Source of the DNA: Faeciplasma gallinarum
GTDB taxonomy: Bacteria > Bacillota > Clostridia > Oscillospirales > Ruminococcaceae
Reading direction: 5' to 3'
Length of the DNA: 64,000 nt
NCBI GenBank assembly: GCA_018711085.1
Contig: DVIR01000011.1
Coordinates: 1 to 64,000 of the forward strand
Within the stretch, counting starts at the first letter, position 1. Each line of letters begins with the position of its first letter. A program made the position numbers and the translations under genes. The notes beneath the pieces are model-generated. The model ran no database searches, had not been told where the DNA came from, and worked only from the letters and a program-made list of their open reading frames with translations. This document shows, piece by piece, positions 26,852 to 35,551 of the stretch.

Positions 26852-27856
26852 TTGGACGAAAAGAAAAAAGAGGAACTGACCGATAAACTCAAGCAAAACA
26901 GCGAGCAAGACGACCTGACATCCCTTATACCATCCGACGACCTCGATTACGAGCGTGAAGAGGCGAGAAAAAGACATGAGGCGGAAGCTGTCCGCCAAAA
27001 GCGTGAGCAGGAGGAAAAGGAGCGTGAAAAGCGTGAGCGTGAGCAGCATGAAAAGGAGCTTCAGCAGCAAAAAATAGAGCTTGTAAAGCTAAAGCAGGGC
27101 ATGACATCCGACACTATCAAGGAAGAAGGCCCGCATGAGAGAAAAAAACTGAGCTTCGGAGAATGGCTGTCTAACGTGTGGTATCGCTCAAAATGGCTGA
27201 TACTCTTTGTTGCGGTTTTGATTTTTGCTTTCGGATATATAACCTACGATACGATTATAAGGACAAAGCCGGATTTGACGGTGCTTGTTTTGTCCGATAC
27301 AAACGCGCTTTACGTGAGAACTCCCGAGCTTGAGGAGTTCTTTGAAAGCTACTGCGACGACATAAACGGCGACGGAGAGGTTGAGGTCTTGATATACAAC
27401 ATATCCACCGACTACAGCGACCCCGCCACTGCATCGTCATATCAGGTGCAGCTCATGACGCAGCTTCAGCAGGGCGAAAACATGATAGTGATTTCTGACG
27501 GAACGTCCGACTTTGCGGTGCATGATTTCACATCGGAGCTTGAAGGAGACTGCGTGACGCCTCTCGGAATAAGGCTGAAATGCCCGCTCACAACCGAAGA
27601 GCTCAAATGGGAGGCAATGCCCGACGAGCTGTACATGGGTCTCAGGGAGCCTGCAAGGCTTTTGTCCACCGAGGAAAGCGAGATGGAGAAGAACTACGAA
27701 GAGGCGCTTCCCACGTATATGAGGATATACGAGGCGATATACGACAGCCTGTACGGCGAAAGCGGTGAAAGCAGCGATGATGCCGCCGAAAGCGCGGACA
27801 GCTCAGGCGATGATGGGCAGGAGCAGGACGCATCGCAAACTGACGCGGCGAATTAA
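26852..27856 (+). CDS. Single-pass membrane protein with N-terminal charged coiled coil, unknown function
   Basis: I do not recognise a family. The 334-residue protein has a highly charged Glu/Lys/Arg coiled coil at about 25-85. One membrane helix follows at about 112-132 (WLILFVAVLIFAFGYI), then an extracytoplasmic domain (about 140-300) and an acidic Ser/Asp/Ala-rich tail. The start is a TTG at 26852 with AGGCGAG upstream; no in-frame ATG is well placed. It is divergent from spoVAC. The N-terminus has no signal peptide, so a cytoplasmic coiled coil and an outer domain are likely. Confidence 0.7.
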   Translation: MDEKKKEELTDKLKQNSEQDDLTSLIPSDDLDYEREEARKRHEAEAVRQKREQEEKEREKREREQHEKELQQQKIELVKLKQGMTSDTIKEEGPHERKKLSFGEWLSNVWYRSKWLILFVAVLIFAFGYITYDTIIRTKPDLTVLVLSDTNALYVRTPELEEFFESYCDDINGDGEVEVLIYNISTDYSDPATASSYQVQLMTQLQQGENMIVISDGTSDFAVHDFTSELEGDCVTPLGIRLKCPLTTEELKWEAMPDELYMGLREPARLLSTEESEMEKNYEEALPTYMRIYEAIYDSLYGESGESSDDAAESADSSGDDGQEQDASQTDAAN

Positions 27857-27924
27857 AGCACGTGTGCAGTGCAGCGGGATGATAAGCGCAGTAAATCTTT
27901 TTAAAAATAAATTTAAAAAAAGTA

Positions 27925-27953
27925 TTGACAAGCCGTCTCTGTTGGGGTATAAT
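27925..27953 (+). promoter_or_regulatory. Consensus promoter of the tRNA operon
   Basis: TTGACA at 27925-27930 and TATAAT at 27948-27953, 17 bp apart. Transcription should start near 27960. A hairpin (GTCGCCT at 27960-27966 with AGGCGAC at 27972-27978) would form the 5' end of the precursor. Confidence 0.9.
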
Positions 27954-28003
27954 GACTAAGTCGCCTGACAGAGGCGACTCAATTTTGAGGCGAAAAATTT
28001 TAA

Positions 28004-28079
28004 GGAAGCTTAGCTCAGCTGGGAGAGCATCTGCCTTACAAGCAGAGGGTCATAGGTTCGAGCCCTATAGTTTCCACCA
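28004..28079 (+). tRNA. tRNA-Val (anticodon TAC)
   Basis: A 76-nt cloverleaf with acceptor GGAAGCT/AGTTTCC, anticodon loop CTTACAA between TCTGC and GCAGA, T-loop GTTCGAGCC and encoded CCA. First tRNA after the promoter. Confidence 0.95.
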
Positions 28080-28110
28080 TATAAAACTTTCGGGTTACAG
28101 CAAAAGTGTT

Positions 28111-28327
28111 TAATACAACGCTCATAACTTTGAGTTTCGTTAGATGTATTAGACCATTTGCACAGTAACTTTCGGGCGTCAGCCCGAAAGTTGTCACTTC
28201 GAGCTTTAGCTCGAAGTGTTAAGCCCGAAAGTTGTCACTTCAAGCTACGCTTGAAACGTTAAGTACTTCGCTAATGAACTTTCGAACGAAGTTCGAAAGT
28301 TGTTACTTCGGGCTAAAGCCCGAAGTA
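28111..28327 (+). repeat. Tandem covarying hairpin array between tRNA-Val and tRNA-Asp
   Basis: The spacer of the tRNA operon is built from stem-loops. The first is 28111-28151, with TAATACA/TGTATTA arms. Type A hairpins lie at 28167-28192 (AACTTTCGGGC with GCCCGAAAGTT, 11 bp) and 28277-28301 (AACTTTCGAAC with GTTCGAAAGTT, 11 bp). Type B hairpins lie at 28195-28218 (CACTTCGAGC with GCTCGAAGTG, 10 bp), 28236-28258 (imperfect, TTCAAGC with GCTTGAA core) and 28304-28327 (TACTTCGGGC with GCCCGAAGTA, 10 bp). A and B are joined by a constant GT. An unpaired type A right arm lies at 28223-28233. Stem differences between copies are compensated on the other arm. The last hairpin ends 3 nt before tRNA-Asp. 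Confidence 0.9.
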
Positions 28328-28330
28328 TTA

Positions 28331-28407
28331 GGCCCGGTAGTTCAGTTGGTTAGAACGCTAGCCTGTCACGCTAGAGGTCGTCGGTTCGAGCCCGATCCGG
28401 GTCGCCA
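28331..28407 (+). tRNA. tRNA-Asp (anticodon GTC)
   Basis: A 77-nt cloverleaf with acceptor GGCCCGG/CCGGGTC, anticodon loop CTGTCAC between CTAGC and GCTAG, T-loop GTTCGAGCC and encoded CCA. Confidence 0.95.
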
Positions 28408-28428
28408 ATATTTTTTTATAATGCCTTT

Positions 28429-28504
28429 GCCTCTGTAGCTCAGTTGGTAGAGCAGGGGACTGAAAATCCCCGTGTCGTTGGTTCAATTCCGACCGGAGGC
28501 ACCA
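28429..28504 (+). tRNA. tRNA-Phe (anticodon GAA)
   Basis: A 76-nt cloverleaf with acceptor GCCTCTG/CGGAGGC, anticodon loop CTGAAAA between GGGGA and TCCCC, T-loop GTTCAATTC and encoded CCA. Confidence 0.94.
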
Positions 28505-28509
28505 TAAAA

Positions 28510-28585
28510 GCGGATTTAGCTCATCCGGTAGAGCGCCACCTTGCCAAGGTGGAGGTAGCGAGTTCGAGCCTCGTAATCCGCTCCA
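28510..28585 (+). tRNA. tRNA-Gly (anticodon GCC)
   Basis: A 76-nt cloverleaf with acceptor GCGGATT/AATCCGC, anticodon loop TTGCCAA between CCACC and GGTGG, and encoded CCA. Only 5 nt separate it from tRNA-Phe. Confidence 0.95.
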
Positions 28586-28588
28586 ATC

Positions 28589-28662
28589 GGTGTCATAGCC
28601 AAGTGGTAAGGCGTGGGACTGCAACTCCCTGACCCCCAGTTCAAATCTGGGTGACACCTCCA
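28589..28662 (+). tRNA. tRNA-Cys (anticodon GCA)
   Basis: A 74-nt cloverleaf with acceptor GGTGTCA/TGACACC, anticodon loop CTGCAAC between GGGA and TCCC, and encoded CCA. Last gene of the tRNA operon. Confidence 0.94.
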
Positions 28663-28663
28663 C

Positions 28664-28700
28664 ATTCACCTGTACGTGTATGCGTGCAGGTGAATTTTTT
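28664..28700 (+). terminator. Terminator of the tRNA operon
   Basis: TTCACCTGTACG (28665-28676) pairs with CGTGCAGGTGAA (28683-28694), followed by TTTTTT. The sequence from here to 28857 holds only AT-rich DNA and the next ribosome site. Confidence 0.9.
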
Positions 28701-28857
28701 ATTTTGCTTACGCCTTTTTGCGCGCCTAAAACGCCGAGAATAATTAAGAGCGATTAAGACTATTAAGCTTTGCTTAAATAGCCTTAATAATTATTGATTT
28801 TGCATGTTTTGCCGTATAAGATAAAGAAAACAGCTACTCTTAGAAGGCGGGGTAAAC

Positions 28858-29526
28858 ATGAAAAGGACAAAACTCAAGGTTGGAAATATAATTATATTTT
28901 CTTTGGTGTGCCTGGCTCTTGCCGCAGGCGTGATCTATTATGCGTACAAGTATAATTTCATTCCGCATAAAATGTATACAAACGAGGACTTCGGGATTGA
29001 AACGTACGTCAGCAGCACTGATAAGGACGGGGACGGCATAGACGACCAGACAGACATACTTCAAAACGTCAGGGCATACATAGCCACAGAACCAAAGTAC
29101 ATGAGCAGATACTACGATACCGGATACCCGAATGATGAGTACGGCGTCTGCACGGATGTCGTGGCACAGGGGCTTTTGGGCGCAGGATATGACCTGATGG
29201 AGCTTGTGTATGAGGACAGATGCGCTAACCCGAATGACTATGCCGACGAGCCGATTGATAAGAACATCGACTTCAGAAGAGTCAGAAACCTGCTTGCGTA
29301 TTTCAGAAATACCGCAATAGAGCTTACATGCGACGTGCATGATATAGAACAGTGGCAGGGCGGCGATATAGTCGTGTTTGAGGGACACATAGGAATTGTT
29401 TCGGATAAGAGAAACAAAAACGGCGTGTGCTTTGTCATACATAACGGCTCTCCCATGCAGCACGGATATGAACAGGATATACTTGAAAACCGCAACGACA
29501 TAGTGGCGCACTTCAGAATATCGTAA
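28858..29526 (+). CDS. DUF1287 family protein, membrane-anchored NlpC/P60-like fold
   Basis: The 222-residue protein has a signal anchor at about 11-33. A DUF1287 domain follows, with YDTGYPNDEYGVCTDVVAQGLLGAG (a long motif, about residues 80-105) that carries the presumed catalytic cysteine. The downstream GGDIVVFEGHIGIVSDK (about 168-184) carries the histidine. The family resembles NlpC/P60 cysteine amidases, so cell-wall hydrolysis is plausible but not shown. The ribosome site GGCGGGG is close to the ATG. A single gene facing a convergent neighbour. Confidence 0.85.
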   Translation: MKRTKLKVGNIIIFSLVCLALAAGVIYYAYKYNFIPHKMYTNEDFGIETYVSSTDKDGDGIDDQTDILQNVRAYIATEPKYMSRYYDTGYPNDEYGVCTDVVAQGLLGAGYDLMELVYEDRCANPNDYADEPIDKNIDFRRVRNLLAYFRNTAIELTCDVHDIEQWQGGDIVVFEGHIGIVSDKRNKNGVCFVIHNGSPMQHGYEQDILENRNDIVAHFRIS

Positions 29527-29530
29527 ATAA

Positions 29531-29570
29531 AAGAACCTCCGCATGCTTTGCGAAGGTTCTTTTTTCGTTT
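29531..29570. terminator. Bidirectional terminator after the DUF1287 gene
   Basis: AAGAACCT and AGGTTCTT arms (29531-29561), with inner CGC/GCG pairing, followed by TTTTTT on the + strand. Confidence 0.85.
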
Positions 29571-29577
29571 TAAGTTG

Positions 29578-30354
29578 TTAACGCTTGCTGCTCGATTTCT
29601 TGCTCTTTTTCTTTCTGTTCTGATAGGGATAAGGACTCATGTTGGCTTTTGCCCTTTTGTTCTCAAGCGAAAGCCCGTACACAAACAGTATCGCGCAGAC
29701 TATCGCCGCCACACCGAAGGGAACCGCTATAAACCAGTAGGGAACGGTGTCCGAAGGCGTGGGGAAGTTGCCGAGTTTAAGGGTGTAACCCAAAACAGGA
29801 CCCGTGATTCCGCATTGGTCAAGACCTGCTTCAAAAAGTTTCTCCTCCGAAGAGCTCATGTTCTTAAATCTTCCGTTGATCTCTATGATGTTGCCCATGT
29901 ATCCGGCTTCAGGGTCTTTGGCATATGCCAAATATGCGTCGATGACGTATTGCAAGTCCTCGTCGCCCCTCTTGTCCGCCTCTACAAGCGTTGCAACCTG
30001 CTCTCCGTTCGGAGCGTCAATGTACATGAGATAGTAATAGTCGGTCGCTGCCGCTTCCGATTCGGCAATGTATCCGAGCTGGGTCAAAAACTTGTACGCG
30101 CTGCCCGTCACATACTGCCCGTTTAGGTCTGACGAAAGATTTATCTCGGACAAACTCTTTACGTTTTTAGATTCTGCAACGTTGTGGTATATGCCGAGTA
30201 TTGATGCAAAGGTTGGTATAAAAACTATAAGCGCAATTATTGCAGCGGCGAGCATTGTGTATATGCGGCTGCCTGAAAGAAATCTTTTGAGCTTTGTGTC
30301 CTCCGTCTCCGAAAAGACCTGTTCGTTTTCTTCTCTTGCTTCGAGTATATCCAT
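29578..30354 (-). CDS. Two-helix membrane protein of unknown function
   Basis: The 258-residue protein has a short acidic cytoplasmic N-terminus and a membrane helix at about 31-54. An extracytoplasmic domain spans about 60-200 and is followed by a second helix at about 207-230. The C-terminus is very basic (KKKSKKSSSKR). I do not recognise a family with confidence. The nearest good ribosome site (AAAGGAGAG) is unusually far from the ATG at 30354. It lies downstream of the ABC exporter pair on the same strand, about 110 bp away, but no shared role can be inferred. Confidence 0.65.
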   Translation of the reverse strand: MDILEAREENEQVFSETEDTKLKRFLSGSRIYTMLAAAIIALIVFIPTFASILGIYHNVAESKNVKSLSEINLSSDLNGQYVTGSAYKFLTQLGYIAESEAAATDYYYLMYIDAPNGEQVATLVEADKRGDEDLQYVIDAYLAYAKDPEAGYMGNIIEINGRFKNMSSSEEKLFEAGLDQCGITGPVLGYTLKLGNFPTPSDTVPYWFIAVPFGVAAIVCAILFVYGLSLENKRAKANMSPYPYQNRKKKSKKSSSKR

Positions 30355-30463
30355 AGTCTTAGCTTAAAAGCTCTCCTTTCATCGGGAATAGTTAAATGCG
30401 GCAGGTATACCGCCGTTTTCGATACATCTGACTACATTACTATACCACAGCGCGCGCCCCGCG

Positions 30464-32362
30464 TCAATCATCAATCGAGTGCTCGAGGCTGAGCTGCTCC
30501 TTGTTAAATTGCAGCATGTACAGGTCGTAATACCTTCCCTTTAATTTGAGAAGCTCCGAGTGGCTGCCCTGCTCCTTTATCTCTCCGTGGGACAGGTATA
30601 TTATTTTGTCCGCCTTTCTTATGGTTGACAGCCTGTGCGCCACGATGAGAAGCGTGCCTATGTTCATCATCTTGTCAAGCGAATCCTGGATGAGTATTTC
30701 CGTCTCGGTGTCTATGTTTGCCGTCGCCTCGTCCAAAATCATGACCTCGGGCTTGTGAACTATCGTCCTTGCAAAGGATATGAGCTGACGCTGTCCCGAT
30801 GAGAAGTTGTTTCCGCGCTCGCGAACCTGCTCGTCAAGGCCGTGCTCAAGCTTGTTTATTATCTTGTCGGCGTTTACGTATTTGCACGCAGCCATTATCT
30901 CCTCGTCCGATATGTCGTCGCGAAGGACTATGTTGCTGCGTATGGTTCCGGAGAACAAAAATACGTCCTGGAGCATCTGCCCGAAGTGCCGCCTCAGGCT
31001 TGAAATCTTTATCTTTTTGATGTCTATGCCGTCTATGAGTATCTGACCTTTTTGTATGTCGTAGTTGCGGCATATCAGTGACAGGATCGTCGTCTTGCCC
31101 GAGCCGGTAGCTCCGACAAACGCCACGGTTTCTCCGGCGTTCACCTTAAACGACACATCTTTGAGCACCCATTCGCCCTCGTCGTACGCAAACCACACGT
31201 TCTTAAACTCTATGTCTCCGCGGCATGTTTTAAGCTCTATTGCGTCCTCTGAGTCCACAATCTGCGGCTTCATGTCCATTATCGTAAAGATCTTTTCCGC
31301 GGATGCGTATGCCGACTGCAGCCAGTTAAACTGCTCCGCAAGGTTTTGTATGGGTGTGTAGAACTTCGATATGTACATGTAAAACGTGACTATCGTTCCG
31401 CTCGTGATGACCTGCCCCAAAAACGGCGTGTCCTTTATGTATCCTCGTCCGCCGAGATACAGCAGGCAGAGTATAGACGCTATGTTGAGCATGTACACAA
31501 CCGGCCTGAATATTCCGAACACGAAAATCTGCTCGGCTTTGGCTTTTTTGAGACGGCGGTTGCGCTCTTCAAATTCGCCCATCTTCCTTTGCTCGCGGTT
31601 GAATATCTGTATTATCTTCATTCCGGAGAGGTTTTCCGACACAAACGTGTTTATGTCGGTCGTTCCGTCCTTCACGGCCCGGTATGCCTTTCTCGAAAAC
31701 TTTCTGAATATCACGGTAAAGAGTATTATAAACGGCACAAAGCACAAAACCATCAGCGTCAGGGCGTAGTTTACCGCCATCATCGCGCAAAGCACTCCGA
31801 ATATCACAAAGAAGTTCTTCACAAGGTTTACTATGATGTTTGTGAACATCATGGATATCGCGTTGGTGTCGTTTGTAACCCTGGTGACAAGCTTTCCTAC
31901 GGGTATTGCATTCAGCTGTGCGTGCGAAAGGCTTTCTATGTGCTGCATCAGGTCGAGCCTTATGCTTGAAAGTATCTTTTGTCCGGTCTTTTGCAAAACC
32001 ATAGCCTGCACGTATGTGCAGATGAGCGAGACTATGAGTATTCCGGCGTAAACCGCAACCCTTGCAAAGAGCGCGGAAAGCTCAAAGTCATCCTTTATCA
32101 TCTCTTCTATGTCTCCGATTATGAGCGGGGACATGATGTCGTAAGCCACCGAGAAGAGCATGACAAACAAAACAAGTATAAAGCTCTTGGCGTGAGGCTT
32201 GGCGTACTTTAAGAGCCTGACGGTTATCTCGCCGTCCGGCATGTTTCTGTCAAAGCCAAGCGCAGCTTTTTTGTCCTTGATCGCAGCGTACGCCGCTATG
32301 AATATCACCGAAAGCACGCCTACAACTGCGCCTACGGCTATCAAAGGATAAAACTCATGCAT
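30464..32362 (-). CDS. ABC exporter half-transporter, consensus-site subunit
   Basis: The 632-residue fused membrane/ATPase protein has a short extra N-terminal helix and six ABC-type helices up to about residue 375. The nucleotide-binding domain then shows Walker A (GATGSGKTT), a divergent signature FSSGQRQ and Walker B VMILDEAT with the catalytic Glu, then the H-loop His in VAHRLST. The start ATG 32362 overlaps the stop of the upstream subunit (ATGCATGA), with GGAGG upstream, implying coupled translation. With that subunit it probably forms a heterodimeric multidrug or lipid exporter of the BmrCD/LmrCD kind. Substrate unknown. Confidence 0.92.
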   Translation of the reverse strand: MHEFYPLIAVGAVVGVLSVIFIAAYAAIKDKKAALGFDRNMPDGEITVRLLKYAKPHAKSFILVLFVMLFSVAYDIMSPLIIGDIEEMIKDDFELSALFARVAVYAGILIVSLICTYVQAMVLQKTGQKILSSIRLDLMQHIESLSHAQLNAIPVGKLVTRVTNDTNAISMMFTNIIVNLVKNFFVIFGVLCAMMAVNYALTLMVLCFVPFIILFTVIFRKFSRKAYRAVKDGTTDINTFVSENLSGMKIIQIFNREQRKMGEFEERNRRLKKAKAEQIFVFGIFRPVVYMLNIASILCLLYLGGRGYIKDTPFLGQVITSGTIVTFYMYISKFYTPIQNLAEQFNWLQSAYASAEKIFTIMDMKPQIVDSEDAIELKTCRGDIEFKNVWFAYDEGEWVLKDVSFKVNAGETVAFVGATGSGKTTILSLICRNYDIQKGQILIDGIDIKKIKISSLRRHFGQMLQDVFLFSGTIRSNIVLRDDISDEEIMAACKYVNADKIINKLEHGLDEQVRERGNNFSSGQRQLISFARTIVHKPEVMILDEATANIDTETEILIQDSLDKMMNIGTLLIVAHRLSTIRKADKIIYLSHGEIKEQGSHSELLKLKGRYYDLYMLQFNKEQLSLEHSIDD

Positions 32363-34142
32363 TCTGAGCGCCTCCGTTCTCGTCCTCAAGCCTTTGCAGG
32401 TCTACGGTGAGTTTGTATTCCGGGCAGCTTTTGTAAAGCTCCTCATGCGTTCCGACGGCAAGCATTTTTCCGTCGTCTATAAATATTATCTTGTCCATGC
32501 TCTCAATAGTTGTAACTCTGTGAGCGATGAGTATCGTTGTTTTGCCGCGGCGTATCTCGCGCAGGTTTTTAAGTATCTGCTTTTCCGTTTTAACGTCAAC
32601 CGCCGAAACAGAGTCGTCTAAAATGAGTATGGATGCGTTCTTCATGAGCGCTCTTGCTATTGATATTCTTTGCTTTTGTCCTCCCGAAACGGTGACGCCG
32701 CGCTCTCCTAAAACCGTGTCATAGCCGTGCGAAAACTCCGATATGTTGTCGTCAACCGCAGCATACTTCGCCGCATTTACAGCCTCGTTCAGCCCGCCGT
32801 CGTCCGACGCAAACTCGATGTTGTTTTCTATCGTGTCGCTGAAAAGGAAATTGTCCTGCGGAACGTATGCGCAAAACTTTCTCGTGGTCTTGATCGGTAT
32901 GGTGTTTATGTCACGGCCGTCGAGGAAAATCGTCCCGTCCGGCACGTTATATGTCCTTAGCAAAAGGTCTACAACCGTCGTCTTTCCGGAGCCGGTTCTG
33001 CCTATCAGTCCTACGTTTTCTCCTGCGCTTATCTTAAATGAAACGTCCTGCAAAACGTCGTATTCTCCGTCGGGATACCTAAACGTCAGGTGCCTAAACT
33101 CTATGTCTCCGCGAATTGTGTCCATGTCGTACACCCTGTCAGAGTCCTTTACCTCTATCGGAGCCTCTAAGAGGTCGGTTATTCTGTTTAATGATGCCTT
33201 GCCCTGAGAATGCATGTTTATAAGCTCCGATATAGCCATTACCGGCCACACTATCGAAGTGAAGTAGCCTATAAACTCAACAAGCTGACCTGCGTTAAAC
33301 ACCCCGCGGTATACAAGATATCCGCCGTATCCCAAAATCACGCACACCACCGACTCGACAAGCAGCGTGACAAAAATGTTCAGCGTGACAGACAGCTTTG
33401 TGTACTCTACGTTTGTGTCCTCGTTCAGCTTGTTCAGCTTTTTAAACGCCGCAAGCTCCTTTCCTTCCTTGACGAACGCCTTGATTACCGCAATGCCCGC
33501 AAAACTCTCCTGCGAAAAGTCGGACAGCTTTGAAAAGGCCTCCTGACGGCGCTCCCACTTGAGCGTCATGTATTTTCCGATTATAAGTCCTACAGCTAAA
33601 AGTATTGCCATAGGTATCATGGACAAAAGCGCCAGAACAATATTCATGTTCAGCATCTTCATGAGCGCAAGTATGCCCAAAAACAGCGCATCGCAGAACA
33701 TCAATATTCCCGAGCTGAAACAGTTTTGCACCGTGTCAAGGTCGTTTGTAAACAGCGACATCAGGTTGCCCACTTTGTTCAGCTGGTAAAACTGCTGCGA
33801 AAGGTCCTTGCAGCGGTCAAACATCTCACCTCTTATGTCCGCCTCAACCTTTATTCCCGCACCGAAGAAACACATTCTCCATGCGAATCTTCCGCACACT
33901 ATGCTCACTATTATTCCTATAAACGGCAGGCACACCTTGTCAAGCAGATAGTCCATGTCAAATGCCGCAACCTGCCCCGACGCCTCCGTTATCGTTCCGT
34001 CATTCAAACCGTTTACTACCGTTCTGTAAAGCTCCGGAACAATGAGCTGCAAGTAGTCCACGACAACAAGCGCGACTATGCCTAAAAGAAGCATCGGCGC
34101 GTATTTCAAGTAATATTTATTTATGCGTTTTCCGAATAACAT
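32355..34142 (-). CDS. ABC exporter half-transporter, degenerate-site subunit
   Basis: The 595-residue ABC exporter subunit has six membrane helices (about 15-310) and a nucleotide-binding domain with Walker A (GRTGSGKTT), signature VSGGQKQR and Walker B ILILDDSVSAVD. Asp replaces the catalytic Glu after Walker B. This is the hallmark of the subunit that supplies a non-hydrolysing site in heterodimeric exporters such as TM287/288 or BmrCD. It is translated first and overlaps the partner gene by 8 bp. Confidence 0.92.
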   Translation of the reverse strand: MLFGKRINKYYLKYAPMLLLGIVALVVVDYLQLIVPELYRTVVNGLNDGTITEASGQVAAFDMDYLLDKVCLPFIGIIVSIVCGRFAWRMCFFGAGIKVEADIRGEMFDRCKDLSQQFYQLNKVGNLMSLFTNDLDTVQNCFSSGILMFCDALFLGILALMKMLNMNIVLALLSMIPMAILLAVGLIIGKYMTLKWERRQEAFSKLSDFSQESFAGIAVIKAFVKEGKELAAFKKLNKLNEDTNVEYTKLSVTLNIFVTLLVESVVCVILGYGGYLVYRGVFNAGQLVEFIGYFTSIVWPVMAISELINMHSQGKASLNRITDLLEAPIEVKDSDRVYDMDTIRGDIEFRHLTFRYPDGEYDVLQDVSFKISAGENVGLIGRTGSGKTTVVDLLLRTYNVPDGTIFLDGRDINTIPIKTTRKFCAYVPQDNFLFSDTIENNIEFASDDGGLNEAVNAAKYAAVDDNISEFSHGYDTVLGERGVTVSGGQKQRISIARALMKNASILILDDSVSAVDVKTEKQILKNLREIRRGKTTILIAHRVTTIESMDKIIFIDDGKMLAVGTHEELYKSCPEYKLTVDLQRLEDENGGAQNA

Positions 34143-34253
34143 TTCATTAACAACCCCTTAGCGCTTGTAACGCCTATTGTAGCACAGCCGAGCATTTAAA
34201 TCAATAGCCCCCAAGCCCCTTTTTTCGGGGACAAAATTTTTTCGGGAGGCATA

Positions 34254-34303
34254 TTGACACAGTGTCAGAATGGTGCTATACTAATCATGCTGACACAGTG
34301 TCA
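34254..34303 (+). promoter_or_regulatory. Promoter with twin palindromic operators controlling the redox operon
   Basis: TTGACA at 34254-34259 and TATACT at 34277-34282 are 17 bp apart. Two identical 13-bp palindromes, TGACACAGTGTCA, lie at 34255-34267 (on the -35) and 34291-34303 (at the expected transcription start), 36 bp centre to centre. Each is followed by GAAT. The operon contains a TetR gene as its third member, so autorepression by that TetR protein is likely. Confidence 0.85.
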
Positions 34304-34381
34304 GAATACAAATATGCCGCATGCGATGAAGCTGCGAAAATGCGGCAAATGCATCAACAGTAAAACGGAGGTACACTTTTT

Positions 34382-35551
34382 ATGTTAGGAAACTTTTCTT
34401 ACTGCAATCCCACTAAGCTTTATTTCGGCAAGGATGCGCTTGATTATTTGGGCGGAGAGCTGAATAAGTACGGAAAGAATGTAGTGCTTGTGTACGGCGG
34501 AGGATCTATAAAGAAGAACGGAATATATGACGCAGTGATGAAGATATTAAAGGACTGCGACAAGAATGTAGCGGAGATCTCGGGAGTAATGCCTAACCCC
34601 ACGGTCGATAAGCTGTATGAGGGCGTGGAGATTGCAAGAAAGCATAACGCCGATTTGCTGCTTGCTGTCGGCGGCGGCTCTGTCTGCGACTACTCAAAGG
34701 CGGTTTCGGTGTCCGTTCATTGCGATGAGGACCCGTGGCAGAAGTATTACGTTCGCTTTGAAGAGCCGGATTGCGAGATAGTCCCCGTGGGCTGCGTGCT
34801 CACAATGGCGGGCGCCGGTTCGGAGATGAACGCCGGCGCGGTTATAACCAACCCTCACACACATCAGAAGATAGGACATGTTTTTGCAGACGAAAAGGTG
34901 ATGCCGCGTTTTTCAATACTCAACCCTGTCTACACCATGACCCTTCCTCATTATCAGATGGTGGCGGGCATTTACGATATATTCAACCACATCTGCGAGC
35001 AGTATTTCTCCGGAGACGATGTAAACGTCAGCGACTATCTGAGCGAGGCTCTTATGCGCGCTGTCGTAGATGCCTCGCGCGTAGCAAATAAAGACCCGCA
35101 AAACTATGAGGCAAGGAGCAATATAATGTGGGCTGCAACATGGGCGCTGAACACCCTGGTTTCACGCGGAAAGACAACTGACTGGATGGTGCACATGCTC
35201 GGCCAGGCTGTCGGAGCGTATACAAACGCCACACACGGCATGACGCTTGCGGCGGTTTCGCTTCCTTACTACAGACACATCATGCCTTACGGCCTGCAGA
35301 AGTTTAAGCAGTTTGCCGTAAACGTCTGGGGAGTAAACCCTGACGGAAAGACCGATGAGCAGGTTGCAAACGAGGGACTTGAGGCGATGGAGAGCTGGAT
35401 GAAGGAGCTGGGACTCGTGATGAATATCACTGAGCTTGGCGCAAACGCCGACATGATAGAGGGCATAGCCGATGCAACGCTCGTGATGAACGGCGGATAT
35501 AAGGTTTTGACCCGCGACGAGATAGTGGAAATCTTCAAGGAGTGCTTGTGA
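34382..35551 (+). CDS. Iron-containing alcohol dehydrogenase (butanol dehydrogenase type)
   Basis: NAD(P)H-dependent group III alcohol dehydrogenase that reduces aldehydes to alcohols. The 389-residue protein has the Rossmann-type segment LVYGGGSIKKNGIYD (about 37-51) and GGGSVCDYSK. The iron-binding histidines are in YDIFNHICEQYF (about 203) and GAYTNATHGMTLAA (about 275). It resembles YugJ/YqhD-type enzymes. First gene of the operon behind the twin operators; its stop codon overlaps the flavodoxin start (TGATG). Reductive detoxification of aldehydes is a reasonable role for an induced redox operon, but this is inference. Confidence 0.93.
   Translation: MLGNFSYCNPTKLYFGKDALDYLGGELNKYGKNVVLVYGGGSIKKNGIYDAVMKILKDCDKNVAEISGVMPNPTVDKLYEGVEIARKHNADLLLAVGGGSVCDYSKAVSVSVHCDEDPWQKYYVRFEEPDCEIVPVGCVLTMAGAGSEMNAGAVITNPHTHQKIGHVFADEKVMPRFSILNPVYTMTLPHYQMVAGIYDIFNHICEQYFSGDDVNVSDYLSEALMRAVVDASRVANKDPQNYEARSNIMWAATWALNTLVSRGKTTDWMVHMLGQAVGAYTNATHGMTLAAVSLPYYRHIMPYGLQKFKQFAVNVWGVNPDGKTDEQVANEGLEAMESWMKELGLVMNITELGANADMIEGIADATLVMNGGYKVLTRDEIVEIFKECL

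Noticed and set aside
28111..28327. CRISPR array in the repetitive tRNA spacer
   Set aside because: The repeats are self-complementary and abut with 2-5 nt between them. There are no spacers of constant length and no cas genes nearby.
30807..31361. Plus-strand open frames opposite the ABC exporter genes
   Set aside because: They lie antisense to conserved Walker and signature motifs, and their products resemble no family.
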